Shown: positions 29,848 through 38,716, counted from the first letter of the stretch. The stretch is 38,829 nt of DNA from Pirellulaceae bacterium (GCA_024102795.1 JAGFJK010000152.1:1-38829); one strand, 5' to 3'. The notes: generated by a model from the sequence alone, not told the origin. Made by a program: numbers and translations.

Positions 29848-32211
29848 ATGCCCAACGAAGCCGACACCTGCCGACGATATGTTGTCCCCCGGCTGCAAGC
29901 CGCCGGGTGGGATAACGATCCGTATCGCATCAACGAGCAGGTGACCTTCACCGATGGGCGGATCATCGTCGCCGGCCAGCGCAGTCGCCGGCGTCCAGGC
30001 AAGCGGGCCGACTACATCCTCCGCTTTCGTCCCGACTTCGCCATCGCCGTCGTGGAAGCCAAGCCGACCTACGCCACGCCCGGCGAGGGGCTCCAGCAGG
30101 CCAAGGACTACGCCGAAATCCTGGGTCTCAAGTTTGCTTATGCGACCAACGGGCACGGCATCGTTGAATTCGACTATACGACCGGACTGGAGCGGGAGAT
30201 ATCTGCGTTTCCGACGCCCGCTGAGTTGTGGGCGAGGCTCACGGCCGATCAGTCGCTCACCTCCGATGCCGCCGAACGATTGTTGTCGCCGGCCTATCAC
30301 CTCAGTGGCAAGTCGCCTCGTTATTACCAAGAGATCGCGATCAACCGCGCCGTGCAGGCCGTCGCGCAAGGCAACCCGCGTATTCTGCTCACGATGGCCA
30401 CCGGCACGGGCAAGACGGTCGTCGCGTTTCAGATCTGCTGGAAACTCTGGAACTCTCGCTGGAACCGCACGGGCGAGCACCGCCGGCCCCGCATTCTCTA
30501 CTTGGCCGACCGCAATATTCTGGTCGATGACCCGATGGCCAAGACCTTCGCTCCCTTTGGCGACGCGCGCTGGAAGATCGCCGGCGGCAGGGCGATTCAA
30601 AGCCGAGAGATGTACTTCGCCATCTACCAGTCGATTGCCAGCGATGTGAATCGCCCTGGCCTCTACCGCGAGTTCGCGCCCGATTTCTTCGACCTAATCA
30701 TCGTGGACGAGTGCCATCGCGGCAGCGCCCGCGACGATAGCAACTGGCGGGAGATACTCGATTACTTTCAGCCGGCGTTTCAGATCGGCATGACCGCCAC
30801 GCCGCGTCGCCAGGACAACGCCGACACCTACAACTACTTCGGCGATCCAATTTACACTTACAGCCTGCGGCAAGGCATTGAAGACGGGTTCCTTGCGCCC
30901 TATCGCGTCCACCGCATTGTGACCACCTGGGACGCGGTGGGCTGGCGACCCAGCCAGGGCGACCTGGATCGTTACGGCCGGCAGATTCCCGACGAGGAAT
31001 ATCATACGGGCGAGTTCGAGCGGGTCGTTTCGTTGAAGGCCCGAACCGAAGCCGTCGCGCACCACTTGACCCAATACATGCGGCGCACCGATCGCTTCGC
31101 CAAGACCATCGTGTTCTGCGTCGATCAGGAGCACGCCGACGAAATGCGGCGGGCGCTGAACAATCGGAACGCCGATCTGGTCCGCGACTATCCCGATTAC
31201 GTCTGCCAGGTAACGTCGAACCAGGGTGACGCGGGAGTTGGACATCTCAGCAACTTCCAAGACCTGGAACGCCGCACGCCGGTGATTCTTACCACGTCAC
31301 AAATGCTCACCACCGGCGTCGATGCTCCGACGGTGCAGAATATTGTGCTGCTGCGGGTCATCAACTCGATGACCGAGTTCAAGCAGATCATCGGTCGCGG
31401 CACGCGAGTGCGCGACGACTACGGCAAGCTGTTCTTCAGCATCCTCGATTACACCGGCTCGGCGACGCGGCTATTCGCCGACCCAGAGTTCGATGGCGAT
31501 CCCACACGCGAAACCGAGGTGGTCATCGACGAGGATGGGGAACCGACCGGTGAGGAAACGGATGTTACGCCGGAGCCAGAGCCGGAAGAGGGCGATACCC
31601 CCGAGCCGCTGCCGCCCGATGGGCCGGACGAACCTCGCCGCAAGTTTTACGTCGATGGCGGGCACGTGGAGATCGCCGCCCACCTCGTTTACGAACTCGA
31701 TCCCGACGGCAACCAACTCCGCGTCGTTCAATTCACCGATTACACGGCCGACAAGGTTCGCACGCTCTACCGCAACGCGGCCGAACTGCGCGACGAGTGG
31801 GCGAACCCCGAAAGGCGCAGCGACATCATCGAGCGGCTCGAGGAGCGCGGCATCGACTTCGACCACCTGGCCGAATCCGCCAACCAGCCCGACGCCGATC
31901 CACTCGACCTGATCTGTCACCTGGCGTTCAACGCTCCCTTGCGCACGCGGCGCGAGAGGGCGCAGCGGCTGCGCACCGATCGCCAAGACTTTTTCGACCA
32001 GTTCGGCCCCGACGCCCGGCAGATCCTCGACGAGTTGCTCGACAAGTACACCGAACACGGCACGGCGCAGTTCGTCATTCCCGACGTGCTGGAAGTGCCC
32101 CCGATCAGCGAGCATGGCAACGTGATCGAGATTGCCAACCGTTTCGGCGGGGTCGATCAGTTGCGGCAGGCGATCATCCAGCTTCAAACCCTTTTGTATG
32201 CGGCCGCCTAG
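29848..32211 (+). CDS. hsdR: Type I restriction enzyme, HsdR subunit
   Basis: A 787-residue HsdR. The N-terminal nuclease core has RADYILRFRPDFAIAVVEAK, with the Asp-rich strand and Glu70-x-Lys72. The helicase core has ATGTGKT (184-190), VDECHRG (287-290), MTATPRR and a QIIGRGTRVRDDYGKLFFSI motif VI. The C-terminus has acidic repeats (PEPEPEEGDTPEPLPPD) and a domain like the EcoEI R C-terminus. With HsdM and HsdS it would translocate and cut unmodified DNA. The ATG at 29848 follows AAGGGGC; an in-frame ATG at 29815 has no ribosome binding site. Codon use returns to the GC-rich style here. Confidence 0.93.
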   Translation: MPNEADTCRRYVVPRLQAAGWDNDPYRINEQVTFTDGRIIVAGQRSRRRPGKRADYILRFRPDFAIAVVEAKPTYATPGEGLQQAKDYAEILGLKFAYATNGHGIVEFDYTTGLEREISAFPTPAELWARLTADQSLTSDAAERLLSPAYHLSGKSPRYYQEIAINRAVQAVAQGNPRILLTMATGTGKTVVAFQICWKLWNSRWNRTGEHRRPRILYLADRNILVDDPMAKTFAPFGDARWKIAGGRAIQSREMYFAIYQSIASDVNRPGLYREFAPDFFDLIIVDECHRGSARDDSNWREILDYFQPAFQIGMTATPRRQDNADTYNYFGDPIYTYSLRQGIEDGFLAPYRVHRIVTTWDAVGWRPSQGDLDRYGRQIPDEEYHTGEFERVVSLKARTEAVAHHLTQYMRRTDRFAKTIVFCVDQEHADEMRRALNNRNADLVRDYPDYVCQVTSNQGDAGVGHLSNFQDLERRTPVILTTSQMLTTGVDAPTVQNIVLLRVINSMTEFKQIIGRGTRVRDDYGKLFFSILDYTGSATRLFADPEFDGDPTRETEVVIDEDGEPTGEETDVTPEPEPEEGDTPEPLPPDGPDEPRRKFYVDGGHVEIAAHLVYELDPDGNQLRVVQFTDYTADKVRTLYRNAAELRDEWANPERRSDIIERLEERGIDFDHLAESANQPDADPLDLICHLAFNAPLRTRRERAQRLRTDRQDFFDQFGPDARQILDELLDKYTEHGTAQFVIPDVLEVPPISEHGNVIEIANRFGGVDQLRQAIIQLQTLLYAAA

Positions 32212-32253
32212 CGCGGTCGATTTGAATACTCCCTCAGGTGCAACGAGACCAAG

Positions 32254-33867
32254 ATGGCCAAGAAGAAAGCCAAGACGGCTGCGGCGAAACCTAACAAACC
32301 CAAGAAGTCTGAACAGCCCAAAACGACGGCACAGCAATTGGCAGCGCTCATCAAATCCGCGCGGGACATCATGCGGAAGGACAAGGGGCTCAACGGTGAC
32401 CTGGATCGCCTCCCCTTGCTCACCTGGATCATGTTCCTGAAGTTCCTCGACGACCGCGAGAAGCTGGAAGAAGCTCGCGCGGGCATCGGCGGCAAGAAGT
32501 ACAAGCCGGCCGTGGAAGCGCCGTACCGCTGGCGCGATTGGGCGGCGACCAAGGACGGCATCACCGGCGACGAGTTGATCGCTTTCATCAATCAGGAAGA
32601 AGCCGTTCGCCCCGACGGTAAACGCGGGCCTGGCTTGCTGGCATACCTGCGCGGGCTGCAATCGACCAATGGAGATCGCCGGCGGGATGTGATCGCCACC
32701 GTGTTCGAGGGCGTGAACAACCGCATGCTCTCCGGCTATCTGCTGCGCGACGTAATCAACCTCGTCGATGGCATCCATTTCGATTCGACGGAGGAAATTC
32801 ACACGCTGGCCCGGCTGTACGAGTCGATGCTCCGCGAAATGCGCGACGCCGCTGGCGATTCGGGCGAGTTCTATACTCCCCGCCCCGTTATCCAATTCAT
32901 GGTCGCGGTGACCAATCCCACGCTCGGCGAAGTGGTGCTCGATCCGGCCTGCGGCACCGGCGGCTTCTTGGCCGAGGCGTTCGCGCATCTGGAAAAGCAG
33001 TGCAGCAAGGCCCAAGATCGCAAGCTGCTTCAGGAGGGGAGCATTCGCGGCGGCGAAGCCAAGCCGCTCCCCTACATGCTGGCGCAAATGAACCTGCTGT
33101 TGCACGGGCTCGACGCGCCGGCCATCGAGTACGGCAACAGCCTGGCCGTGAAGATCACGGAGCTTGGTGAGAAGGATCGCGTGGGCGTGATCCTCACCAA
33201 CCCGCCCTTCGGTGGCGAGGAAGAGGCAGGCATTCGCGGCAATTTCCCGGCCGACAAGCAAACCAGCGAAACGGCCTTGCTGTTCTTGCAGCTCATCATG
33301 CGCCGACTGCGCAAGCCGAGCGCCGCCTCACCGACCGGCGGCCGCGCGGCCATCGTCGTGCCCAACGGCACGCTCTTCGGCGACGGCGTGGCGGCGCGCA
33401 TCAAAGAGGAACTGCTGAAGGAGTACAACCTGCACACGATTGTGCGGCTTCCCAATGGCGTGTTCGCCCCCTATACGGCGATCCCCACGAACCTGCTCTT
33501 CTTCGACCGGTCGGCCGCGACGAAGGATATCTGGTACTACGAGCTGCCGCTTCCTGAGGGGCGCAAGAACTACAGCAAAACCAAGCCGCTTGGGTTCGAC
33601 GAATTCGCCGACTGCATCAAGTGGTTCAACGCCAAGCGCCGCAAGGAGAACGACCACGCCTGGCGCGTGGCGGCTGCGGATGTCTTGAAGTACGACGGGT
33701 CGGGTTCGCTCGTCTCCTGCAATCTCGACCTGAAGAATCCCAAAAGCGCCGAGGCGCTTGAACACCTGCCACCCGAACAATTGGCCGAGGACATCCTCAC
33801 CAAAGAGCGGCGGATCATCGAGATCATGGAAGAGATCAAGGCCGAACTCGTGGGGGCCGGCGCATGA
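32254..33867 (+). CDS. hsdM: Type I restriction enzyme, HsdM methyltransferase
   Basis: A 537-residue HsdM. The N-terminal 25 residues are Lys/Ala-rich. Residues about 30-150 form the HsdM N-terminal helical domain (GDLDRLPLLTWIMFLKFLDD). The methylase core has DSGEFYTPRPVIQFM, the SAM motif DPACGTGGFLAEAF (230-243) and the catalytic NPPFGG (316-321), so it is an N6-adenine methylase. It methylates the recognition site as part of HsdM2-HsdS. The last four bases overlap HsdS (ATGA). Length and motif order are normal for the family. Confidence 0.95.
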   Translation: MAKKKAKTAAAKPNKPKKSEQPKTTAQQLAALIKSARDIMRKDKGLNGDLDRLPLLTWIMFLKFLDDREKLEEARAGIGGKKYKPAVEAPYRWRDWAATKDGITGDELIAFINQEEAVRPDGKRGPGLLAYLRGLQSTNGDRRRDVIATVFEGVNNRMLSGYLLRDVINLVDGIHFDSTEEIHTLARLYESMLREMRDAAGDSGEFYTPRPVIQFMVAVTNPTLGEVVLDPACGTGGFLAEAFAHLEKQCSKAQDRKLLQEGSIRGGEAKPLPYMLAQMNLLLHGLDAPAIEYGNSLAVKITELGEKDRVGVILTNPPFGGEEEAGIRGNFPADKQTSETALLFLQLIMRRLRKPSAASPTGGRAAIVVPNGTLFGDGVAARIKEELLKEYNLHTIVRLPNGVFAPYTAIPTNLLFFDRSAATKDIWYYELPLPEGRKNYSKTKPLGFDEFADCIKWFNAKRRKENDHAWRVAAADVLKYDGSGSLVSCNLDLKNPKSAEALEHLPPEQLAEDILTKERRIIEIMEEIKAELVGAGA

Positions 33868-35015
33868 GCAGCAACGGATGGCCTGAAGTTCCGCTTTCTG
33901 AAGTCGCTGTGCCCGTACAGCGTTCTATCGCGGTCGAACCGGGAAAGAACTATCGCACGCTAGGTGTGAAGTGGTGGGGGCAGGGTGCCTATGAGCGCCA
34001 GACGATTGACGGAAGCCAGACGGCGGCAACGGCGCTGAATGAGGTGCGTGAGAACGATCTGATCATCAACAAGATTTGGGTCCGTCATGGCTCGGTAGGC
34101 GTTGTGACGCCAGATGTCGCCGGGTGTTGCGGCTCCAATGAATTCCCTACGTTCGAGTTTCGCGGCGACCGAATTCTGCCCCGATGGATGCATTGGTATT
34201 CAAAGACTAGGGATCTGTGGGTGAAGTGCGATATGCTTTCGCAAGGGACGAGCGGCAAGAACCGCATTCGGCCGGAGAAGTTCCTCACCATCACGATCCC
34301 CCTTCCGTCGCTGGAGGAGCAACAGCGGATCGTGGCCCGCATCGACCACCTTGCCGCCAAGATCGAGGAAGCACAAGAGCAGCGGCGAAGGATGAATGCT
34401 GACATCGATGCGCTCGCGGCCAGCCTCCATGCATCCCTATCGAAAGACCGGCGAGTACGGATGGACTTACTCGTTGAGCTTCACGAAGAGCGCGTCCCAG
34501 TTGAGGCGTCGGAGCAATATCCACAGGTGGGAATCAAAGGGTTCGGCGGCGGATTGTTTCCGAAGCCCGCGCTTGCCGGAACGGATACGACGTATCGGCA
34601 CTTCAATAGGCTCGATGCCGGGATGCTGGTCCTTAGTCAGGTGAAGGGATGGGAAGGCGCGATCGCCGTTTGTCCCGATGAACTAGCAAGGTATTTCGCG
34701 TCGCCTGAGTACCGAACATTTCGCTGCATCAAAGGTGCCTGCGACCCTCTATATCTCGACACCGTAGTTCGCTCAGCATGGTTTCGGCATTTGCTTCAGA
34801 AGGCCACGCATGGCCAAGGAGCGCGGCGGGAGCGAACTCGGCCAGAACGATTCCTTACCCTGGAACTTCCAATGCCAGAGATTGATGACCAAAGGAGGGC
34901 GGCGCGGATTCTGTCGCGCTTAGCCGAATCAGAACCACTTAAAAGTCATGCGGCGGCGGCATGCGATGCTCTGCTTCCTTCGATCCTTGACCGCGCCTTT
35001 CGAGGAGCGTTGTAA
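33864..35015 (+). CDS. hsdS: Type I restriction enzyme, HsdS specificity subunit
   Basis: A 383-residue HsdS with two target recognition domains. The first is followed by IPLPSLEEQQRIVARIDHLA, then KIEEAQEQRRR, the coiled-coil spacer. The second begins near ELHEERVPVEASEQYPQVGI and ends with LELPMPEIDDQRRAARILSR. The two domains read half-sites of a bipartite target that cannot be named here. Total length is slightly short for two full domains but complete. Its stop overlaps the next ATG (TAATG). Confidence 0.9.
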   Translation: MSSNGWPEVPLSEVAVPVQRSIAVEPGKNYRTLGVKWWGQGAYERQTIDGSQTAATALNEVRENDLIINKIWVRHGSVGVVTPDVAGCCGSNEFPTFEFRGDRILPRWMHWYSKTRDLWVKCDMLSQGTSGKNRIRPEKFLTITIPLPSLEEQQRIVARIDHLAAKIEEAQEQRRRMNADIDALAASLHASLSKDRRVRMDLLVELHEERVPVEASEQYPQVGIKGFGGGLFPKPALAGTDTTYRHFNRLDAGMLVLSQVKGWEGAIAVCPDELARYFASPEYRTFRCIKGACDPLYLDTVVRSAWFRHLLQKATHGQGARRERTRPERFLTLELPMPEIDDQRRAARILSRLAESEPLKSHAAAACDALLPSILDRAFRGAL

Positions 35016-35395
35016 TGCCTCGCAACGATAAAGTCTTGCTTGACGAGAAGGCCGTCCAGATTCTGGGGTTGATTGCCGAGGGGCGGTCGTACCACCAAAT
35101 CGTCGATGGGATCGGTTGCACGTACCTCGACATCTTCGCGGCCGCCGCCTCGGCGCTGCGGGTTTGCGAGGAAGCGGACCGGCCGTCGTATTCGATGGAA
35201 GAGGTCCGCGCGGAACATCCGCGGGCGTACCTGCCGTGGTCCGACGCAGAAGACGCCCAGCTCAAGCAACTCATGGCCGCTGGTAAGTCGGCGAGCGAAA
35301 TTGCCGCGACCCTTCAGCGCCAAACCTCGGCGATCCGCTCGCGAATGGCTCGCTTCGAGGTGGCCACGCGAAACGGGGAAGGAAGCAACGTATGA
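35015..35395 (+). CDS. Double helix-turn-helix protein linked to the RM operon
   Basis: A 126-residue protein with two predicted helix-turn-helix units. Residues about 8-50 are VLLDEKAVQILGLIAEGRSY, then a turn and DIFAAAASALRV. Residues about 72-115 are PWSDAEDAQLKQLMAAGKSA, then IAATLQRQTSAIRSRMARFE, a Myb/SANT-like unit. It may regulate the RM operon or assist specificity. It overlaps both its neighbours (TAATG at the start, ATGA at the end), so it is translated with HsdS and the XRE gene. No known partner of type I systems has this shape to my knowledge. Confidence 0.65.
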   Translation: MPRNDKVLLDEKAVQILGLIAEGRSYHQIVDGIGCTYLDIFAAAASALRVCEEADRPSYSMEEVRAEHPRAYLPWSDAEDAQLKQLMAAGKSASEIAATLQRQTSAIRSRMARFEVATRNGEGSNV

Positions 35396-35754
35396 CCAAA
35401 AGCCGTGGAAAGGCCTTTGGGCAAGTGCTGCGCGAGAAGCGAATGAACAAGGGACTCAGCCTGCGGAAGTTCGCGCAGATGGTCGGCATCAGCCCCACGT
35501 ACCTTTCGCAGGTCGAGCAGATGAACGTCGATCCGCCCACCGCCGATCGCGTCAAACGGATGGCGGAAATCCTGGGCGAGAATGAAGACGAGTTGAACGC
35601 GCTCGCCGGGCGGGTGGCTGAGGAACTGCCGGAAATCATCAACGAGGAACCGACCGAGGTTCCCGACCTGCTCCGCGCGGTGCGGGGGATGACGGCCGAG
35701 CAATTGCGTAAACTGCGAGAAACCGCCGAGCGCATGAAGAAGGAAGGGGACTGA
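35392..35754 (+). CDS. XRE-family transcriptional regulator
   Basis: A 120-residue protein with an XRE helix-turn-helix at about 9-65: FGQVLREKRMNKGLSLRKFA, QMVGISPTYLSQVEQ, RVKRMAEILGENEDEL. The C-terminal half is helical and acidic (PEIINEEPTEVPDLLRAVRG). It is likely a repressor paired with the ImmA/IrrE peptidase encoded five bases downstream, as in ICEBs1-type switches and many defence islands. Possible operator sites are the palindromes at 36506 and 36545. Its start overlaps the double-HTH gene (ATGA). Confidence 0.9.
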   Translation: MTKSRGKAFGQVLREKRMNKGLSLRKFAQMVGISPTYLSQVEQMNVDPPTADRVKRMAEILGENEDELNALAGRVAEELPEIINEEPTEVPDLLRAVRGMTAEQLRKLRETAERMKKEGD

Positions 35755-35758
35755 CAAC

Positions 35759-36517
35759 ATGGCCAAGCGACACGCCAGTTCCGACCGGACGCCGCGCTAC
35801 ATGCAGAAGCAGGAGTTTGAAGACGAAGCCGCCCTTCTGCTTGCCGAGTACGGTCGCGATCACGGCGTCGTCACCGCGCCGCCCATTCCGATTGACGACA
35901 TCGTGGAGGAATACCTCAAGATTGCCGTCGAGCTACGGGACTTGCGCACGGAGTTTCCCGAAGGGGATGTTTTGGGGGCGATCTACTTCAACGACAAGCG
36001 GATTGCCATCGAGCAGAGCCTGGTGCCCGAGGAATTTCCTTCGATGCGCGGTCGCTACCGCTTCACGCTCGCTCACGAGCTCGGGCACTGGCGCTTGCAC
36101 CGGCACCTGTATCTGCGCCGCGCGAACGAGCGTCCGCTCATAACGGGTGCGCCCTCCCGGCCCGATCACGTACTTCGCTCGCACGATAGCGACCCCAAGG
36201 AAGTGCAAGCCAACCGCTTTGCCGCCTGCCTCCTGATGCCGCGCGAAATGGTAAAAAGGGCCTGGCACGAGCAGCGCGGCAGCATGGACCCGATCTACCT
36301 AAATGACTTGCAAGCCCGCCGGCAGCAGATTCTGACGGCCGAGGTCTTGCGCCGCGGCGGGTTCAAGTCTGGCGACGACGCAGAAGCTAATATGTTGTTT
36401 GAGCATGCCTGCCGGCCGCTTGCCGAGACGTTCGAGGTTTCCCCCGACGCGATGCGCATTCGGCTGGAAGGCATGCACCTGCTGCTCCGCAAGAAGGAAC
36501 CAACGCTGTTCGAGTGA
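35759..36517 (+). CDS. ImmA/IrrE-family metallopeptidase
   Basis: A 252-residue protein with the ImmA/IrrE zinc site FTLAHELGHWRLHRH (HELGH at 106-110) and a third ligand Glu148 in KEVQANRFAACLLMP. The AIYFNDKRIAIE strand upstream is typical. In this family the protease cleaves the partner XRE repressor after a DNA-damage or infection signal, switching on genes. It is four bases from the XRE gene. The stop codon lies inside a weak terminator (36506-36530). Length is slightly above the usual 150-200 residues; the C-terminal part extends with LARRQQILTAEVLRRGG-like helices. Confidence 0.9.
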   Translation: MAKRHASSDRTPRYMQKQEFEDEAALLLAEYGRDHGVVTAPPIPIDDIVEEYLKIAVELRDLRTEFPEGDVLGAIYFNDKRIAIEQSLVPEEFPSMRGRYRFTLAHELGHWRLHRHLYLRRANERPLITGAPSRPDHVLRSHDSDPKEVQANRFAACLLMPREMVKRAWHEQRGSMDPIYLNDLQARRQQILTAEVLRRGGFKSGDDAEANMLFEHACRPLAETFEVSPDAMRIRLEGMHLLLRKKEPTLFE

Positions 36518-36559
36518 ACGGCATTTTTTTCAACCTGGCGTTTACTGTTCAGCGAACGG
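36506..36559 (+). promoter_or_regulatory. Twin CTGTTC...GAACGG palindromes and weak terminator
   Basis: CTGTTC-GAGT-GAACGG (36506-36521) is followed by CATTTTTTT, so it reads as a weak intrinsic terminator over the ImmA stop. The same palindrome with one base less, CTGTTC-AGC-GAACGG, lies at 36545-36559, 24 bases further on, before the next gene. Two matching sites beside a terminator look like operators for the XRE regulator. A TGGCGTTTACT motif shared with 26314 overlaps the second site's left side. Confidence 0.5.
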
Positions 36560-36586
36560 ACACGCCCCAACTACGGGAGGCCGACG

Positions 36587-37639
36587 ATGGCCACAAGAAC
36601 GAAATCCGCGAAATTCACCGAGGAAGAACAGGCACTCATCGTTACCGATCTGCTGACGCTGAAGAAGAAGCAGATCGGCGACTTTCTCGCCAGCGCCGGC
36701 CTGGCGAAATCGGGAACGAAGGAAGAGCTTCGAGAACGCATCGAAGTGGCGTTGGAGGATGACTCCCTGTCGCTTCAACAGATCGTGGAGTTCCTGGACA
36801 GTGTGATTCCTTGGGGCAAACAGCACGTCTATCTCTTCAAAGGGCCGGCGTCGTCGATTGCCAACTGGCGCAAACCAGACTGGATGGCGACGCTGCTCAA
36901 GAAGCACCGGCTTGCGAAATACTTGAACGCCAACCTACCGCTCGCCCTGCCCGACAAGATGAAGGTGTCCTCGATCCAGCACGACTCGCGCCATCTGCGG
37001 GTCACGGCGATCAAGCGGCGCGACTGGTGGGAACGCGATGCCGATTACGACGACTCCTCGACAACCGAAGAAGGGGAAGACGTGGAGCTCCGCGCGTTCG
37101 TGCATCGCGTGACGCGCAGCCTCGTGGCATTTGAATGGGACTTGGCCGCCAACACCGCCTTTTTGCAGATATCTCAACTCCCGACGGGCTTTGACTACGC
37201 CGACGTGGCGGACGAGTTTTTTGAACTGATCGAAGGCTGGCTTGATCGGTCGCTGTTTACGCCCTGCGACTTGCGCCCGCCGATTACCCAGTTGCACGCA
37301 CTGGAAGAGTCGGGCACGGGCGAAACGCGCTCGCATGGGATCGACTATCGCACGTTGCAGGGCCGGCGGTTCGGGGGCAAGAGTGCTTCGGCGGCCGATC
37401 CGCTGCTCGGCGAAGCCACCATCGACGCCGCGCTCAGCGCGATCCGCAAATCGGGGATTGGGCACCTCGGCAACTTCTATTGGATTCCGACCAACGGCGC
37501 AGGCCCGGCCCCGTGTCCGTTTGAGTCCGATATCCATGTGATCTTGGTGGGGTTCAAGAACCGAATCAACTTCCCGACGCCGAACGACGAGGAGACGGTG
37601 CGCTATGTACTTTCACGAATCCGAAGCCATTGCGCGTGA
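36587..37639 (+). CDS. SAP-domain protein of unknown function
   Basis: A 350-residue protein with a SAP-type DNA-binding motif at about residues 22-58 (LLTLKKKQIGDFLASAGLAK, SGTKEELRERIEVAL). The middle has VIPWGKQHVYLFKGPASSIA and a Trp-rich WERDADYDDSSTTEEGEDVE. The C-terminal half is mixed, with LPTGFDYADVADEFFELIEG and a final strand HVILVGFKNRINF. No catalytic motif is evident. SAP domains bind scaffold-like AT-rich DNA, so the protein may sense or coat invading DNA. It overlaps the next gene by 35 bases. The start has GGGAGG upstream. Confidence 0.75.
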   Translation: MATRTKSAKFTEEEQALIVTDLLTLKKKQIGDFLASAGLAKSGTKEELRERIEVALEDDSLSLQQIVEFLDSVIPWGKQHVYLFKGPASSIANWRKPDWMATLLKKHRLAKYLNANLPLALPDKMKVSSIQHDSRHLRVTAIKRRDWWERDADYDDSSTTEEGEDVELRAFVHRVTRSLVAFEWDLAANTAFLQISQLPTGFDYADVADEFFELIEGWLDRSLFTPCDLRPPITQLHALEESGTGETRSHGIDYRTLQGRRFGGKSASAADPLLGEATIDAALSAIRKSGIGHLGNFYWIPTNGAGPAPCPFESDIHVILVGFKNRINFPTPNDEETVRYVLSRIRSHCA

Positions 37640-38579
37640 GAACCGGGATTTGCAGGCGACGATGGAGCGGGTCGATGAAATGCTCGCGACCATCTTCACG
37701 GCTGCCCCATTGCGCCCGGCGGACTTCGCATGCCGCCTGGCATGTGACGCCAACCAGGTAGTCGCCATCTTCGATCTTCTGGCCGATCAAGACGTGCTGC
37801 TCGCCCAGGAGATGGTTGAGTGCGAGCGGTGCCAGAACCTGATGCTCGCCAGCGAGCTTCGCGAGGCTTGGGACGACGGGGACGATTTCGATTGCTCCAG
37901 TTGCGGCCGAATCCTTCGCCGGCGAGCGCCGGTGATCCGAATCTACCGCATGACTGCGGAGACGCTCGCCAGGCCGAAACCGGCGGTGCCGACCGCGGAT
38001 ATCGAACAGGCACTTCGGGAACTCGACCAGCATTCGAGTGTCTTTCGACGCCTGGGGCAGATTTGGGTGATCAAGTACGAGCGCGAAATGATCCTGATGC
38101 AGGACGCTCGCGGCCTGGCATATCTTGCCCGGCTCCTGGCCGACGCCGGCCACGATGTCCCCGCCGTATCGTTGCTTGCCGTCGTGGCGGGCATCGACCC
38201 CCGCATCACGTCCGGCACGTCGGGGTCTCTGCTCGACGATCAAGCGATGGCAAAGTACAAACAGCGATACTCGGAGTTACAAGAGGAACTGGAAGAGGCC
38301 GAGAGCAGCAACGATCTGGGAGGTATTGCCAAGGTCCAGGCAGAGTTGGAGGCCTTTGGCACAGAGATCGCCAGGGCGACCGGCCTCGGCGGCAAGAAGC
38401 GGGAACGCACCGATGCAGAGAAAGTTCGCAAGGCGGTCTCAATGGCGGTCAGCCGAGCCATCGACAGCATTCGCAACGAGCACGCCATCCTCGGTCGGCA
38501 CCTTCAGAATTCCATTTCGTCCGGCCTGACGTTCCGCTACGATCCCGAACGCGACCCCAGCTGGTTGACGCCGCGCTAG
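37605..38579 (+). CDS. Winged-helix/zinc-ribbon protein with a coiled-coil regulator domain
   Basis: A 324-residue protein. Residues about 20-70 look like a winged helix (MLATIFTAAPLRPADFACRL). A zinc ribbon follows with Cys73, Cys76, Cys97 and Cys100 (ECERCQNL, FDCSSCGRIL). Residues 135-324 resemble the C-terminal domain of actinobacterial and planctomycete regulators: MQDARGLAYLARLLADAGHD, LLDDQAMAKYKQRYSELQEE, LEAFGTEIARATGLGGK, and SRAIDSIRNEHAILGRHLQN. Such domains are of unknown function but are linked to signalling proteins. The overlap with the SAP-domain gene suggests joint translation. It may be the sensor or effector partner of the SAP protein. Confidence 0.75.
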   Translation: MYFHESEAIARENRDLQATMERVDEMLATIFTAAPLRPADFACRLACDANQVVAIFDLLADQDVLLAQEMVECERCQNLMLASELREAWDDGDDFDCSSCGRILRRRAPVIRIYRMTAETLARPKPAVPTADIEQALRELDQHSSVFRRLGQIWVIKYEREMILMQDARGLAYLARLLADAGHDVPAVSLLAVVAGIDPRITSGTSGSLLDDQAMAKYKQRYSELQEELEEAESSNDLGGIAKVQAELEAFGTEIARATGLGGKKRERTDAEKVRKAVSMAVSRAIDSIRNEHAILGRHLQNSISSGLTFRYDPERDPSWLTPR

Positions 38580-38607
38580 CGGGCGGGAGTAAAATGACGG
38601 GCCAAAT

Positions 38608-38624
38608 AACCCACCGTGGGTTTT
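38608..38624 (+). terminator. Weak intrinsic terminator after the last gene
   Basis: AACCC-ACCGT-GGGTT followed by TTCGCGG, 28 bases after the stop codon at 38579. Only five pairs and a short T-run, so strength is modest. Confidence 0.45.
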
Positions 38625-38716
38625 CGCGGCGAGACTTTTGGGTAATGAAGCGTGAATGATTACCGGGGTTTCCGAGACCGTTCGACCGGAGTGCGGCCCC
38701 TGCAACTTGTTTTGAC

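Noticed and set aside
36506-36559. LexA-type SOS boxes
   Set aside because: The half-sites are in the order GTTC...GAAC with 3-4 base spacers, the reverse of GAAC-N4-GTTC boxes, and not the GTTC-N7-GTTC form.
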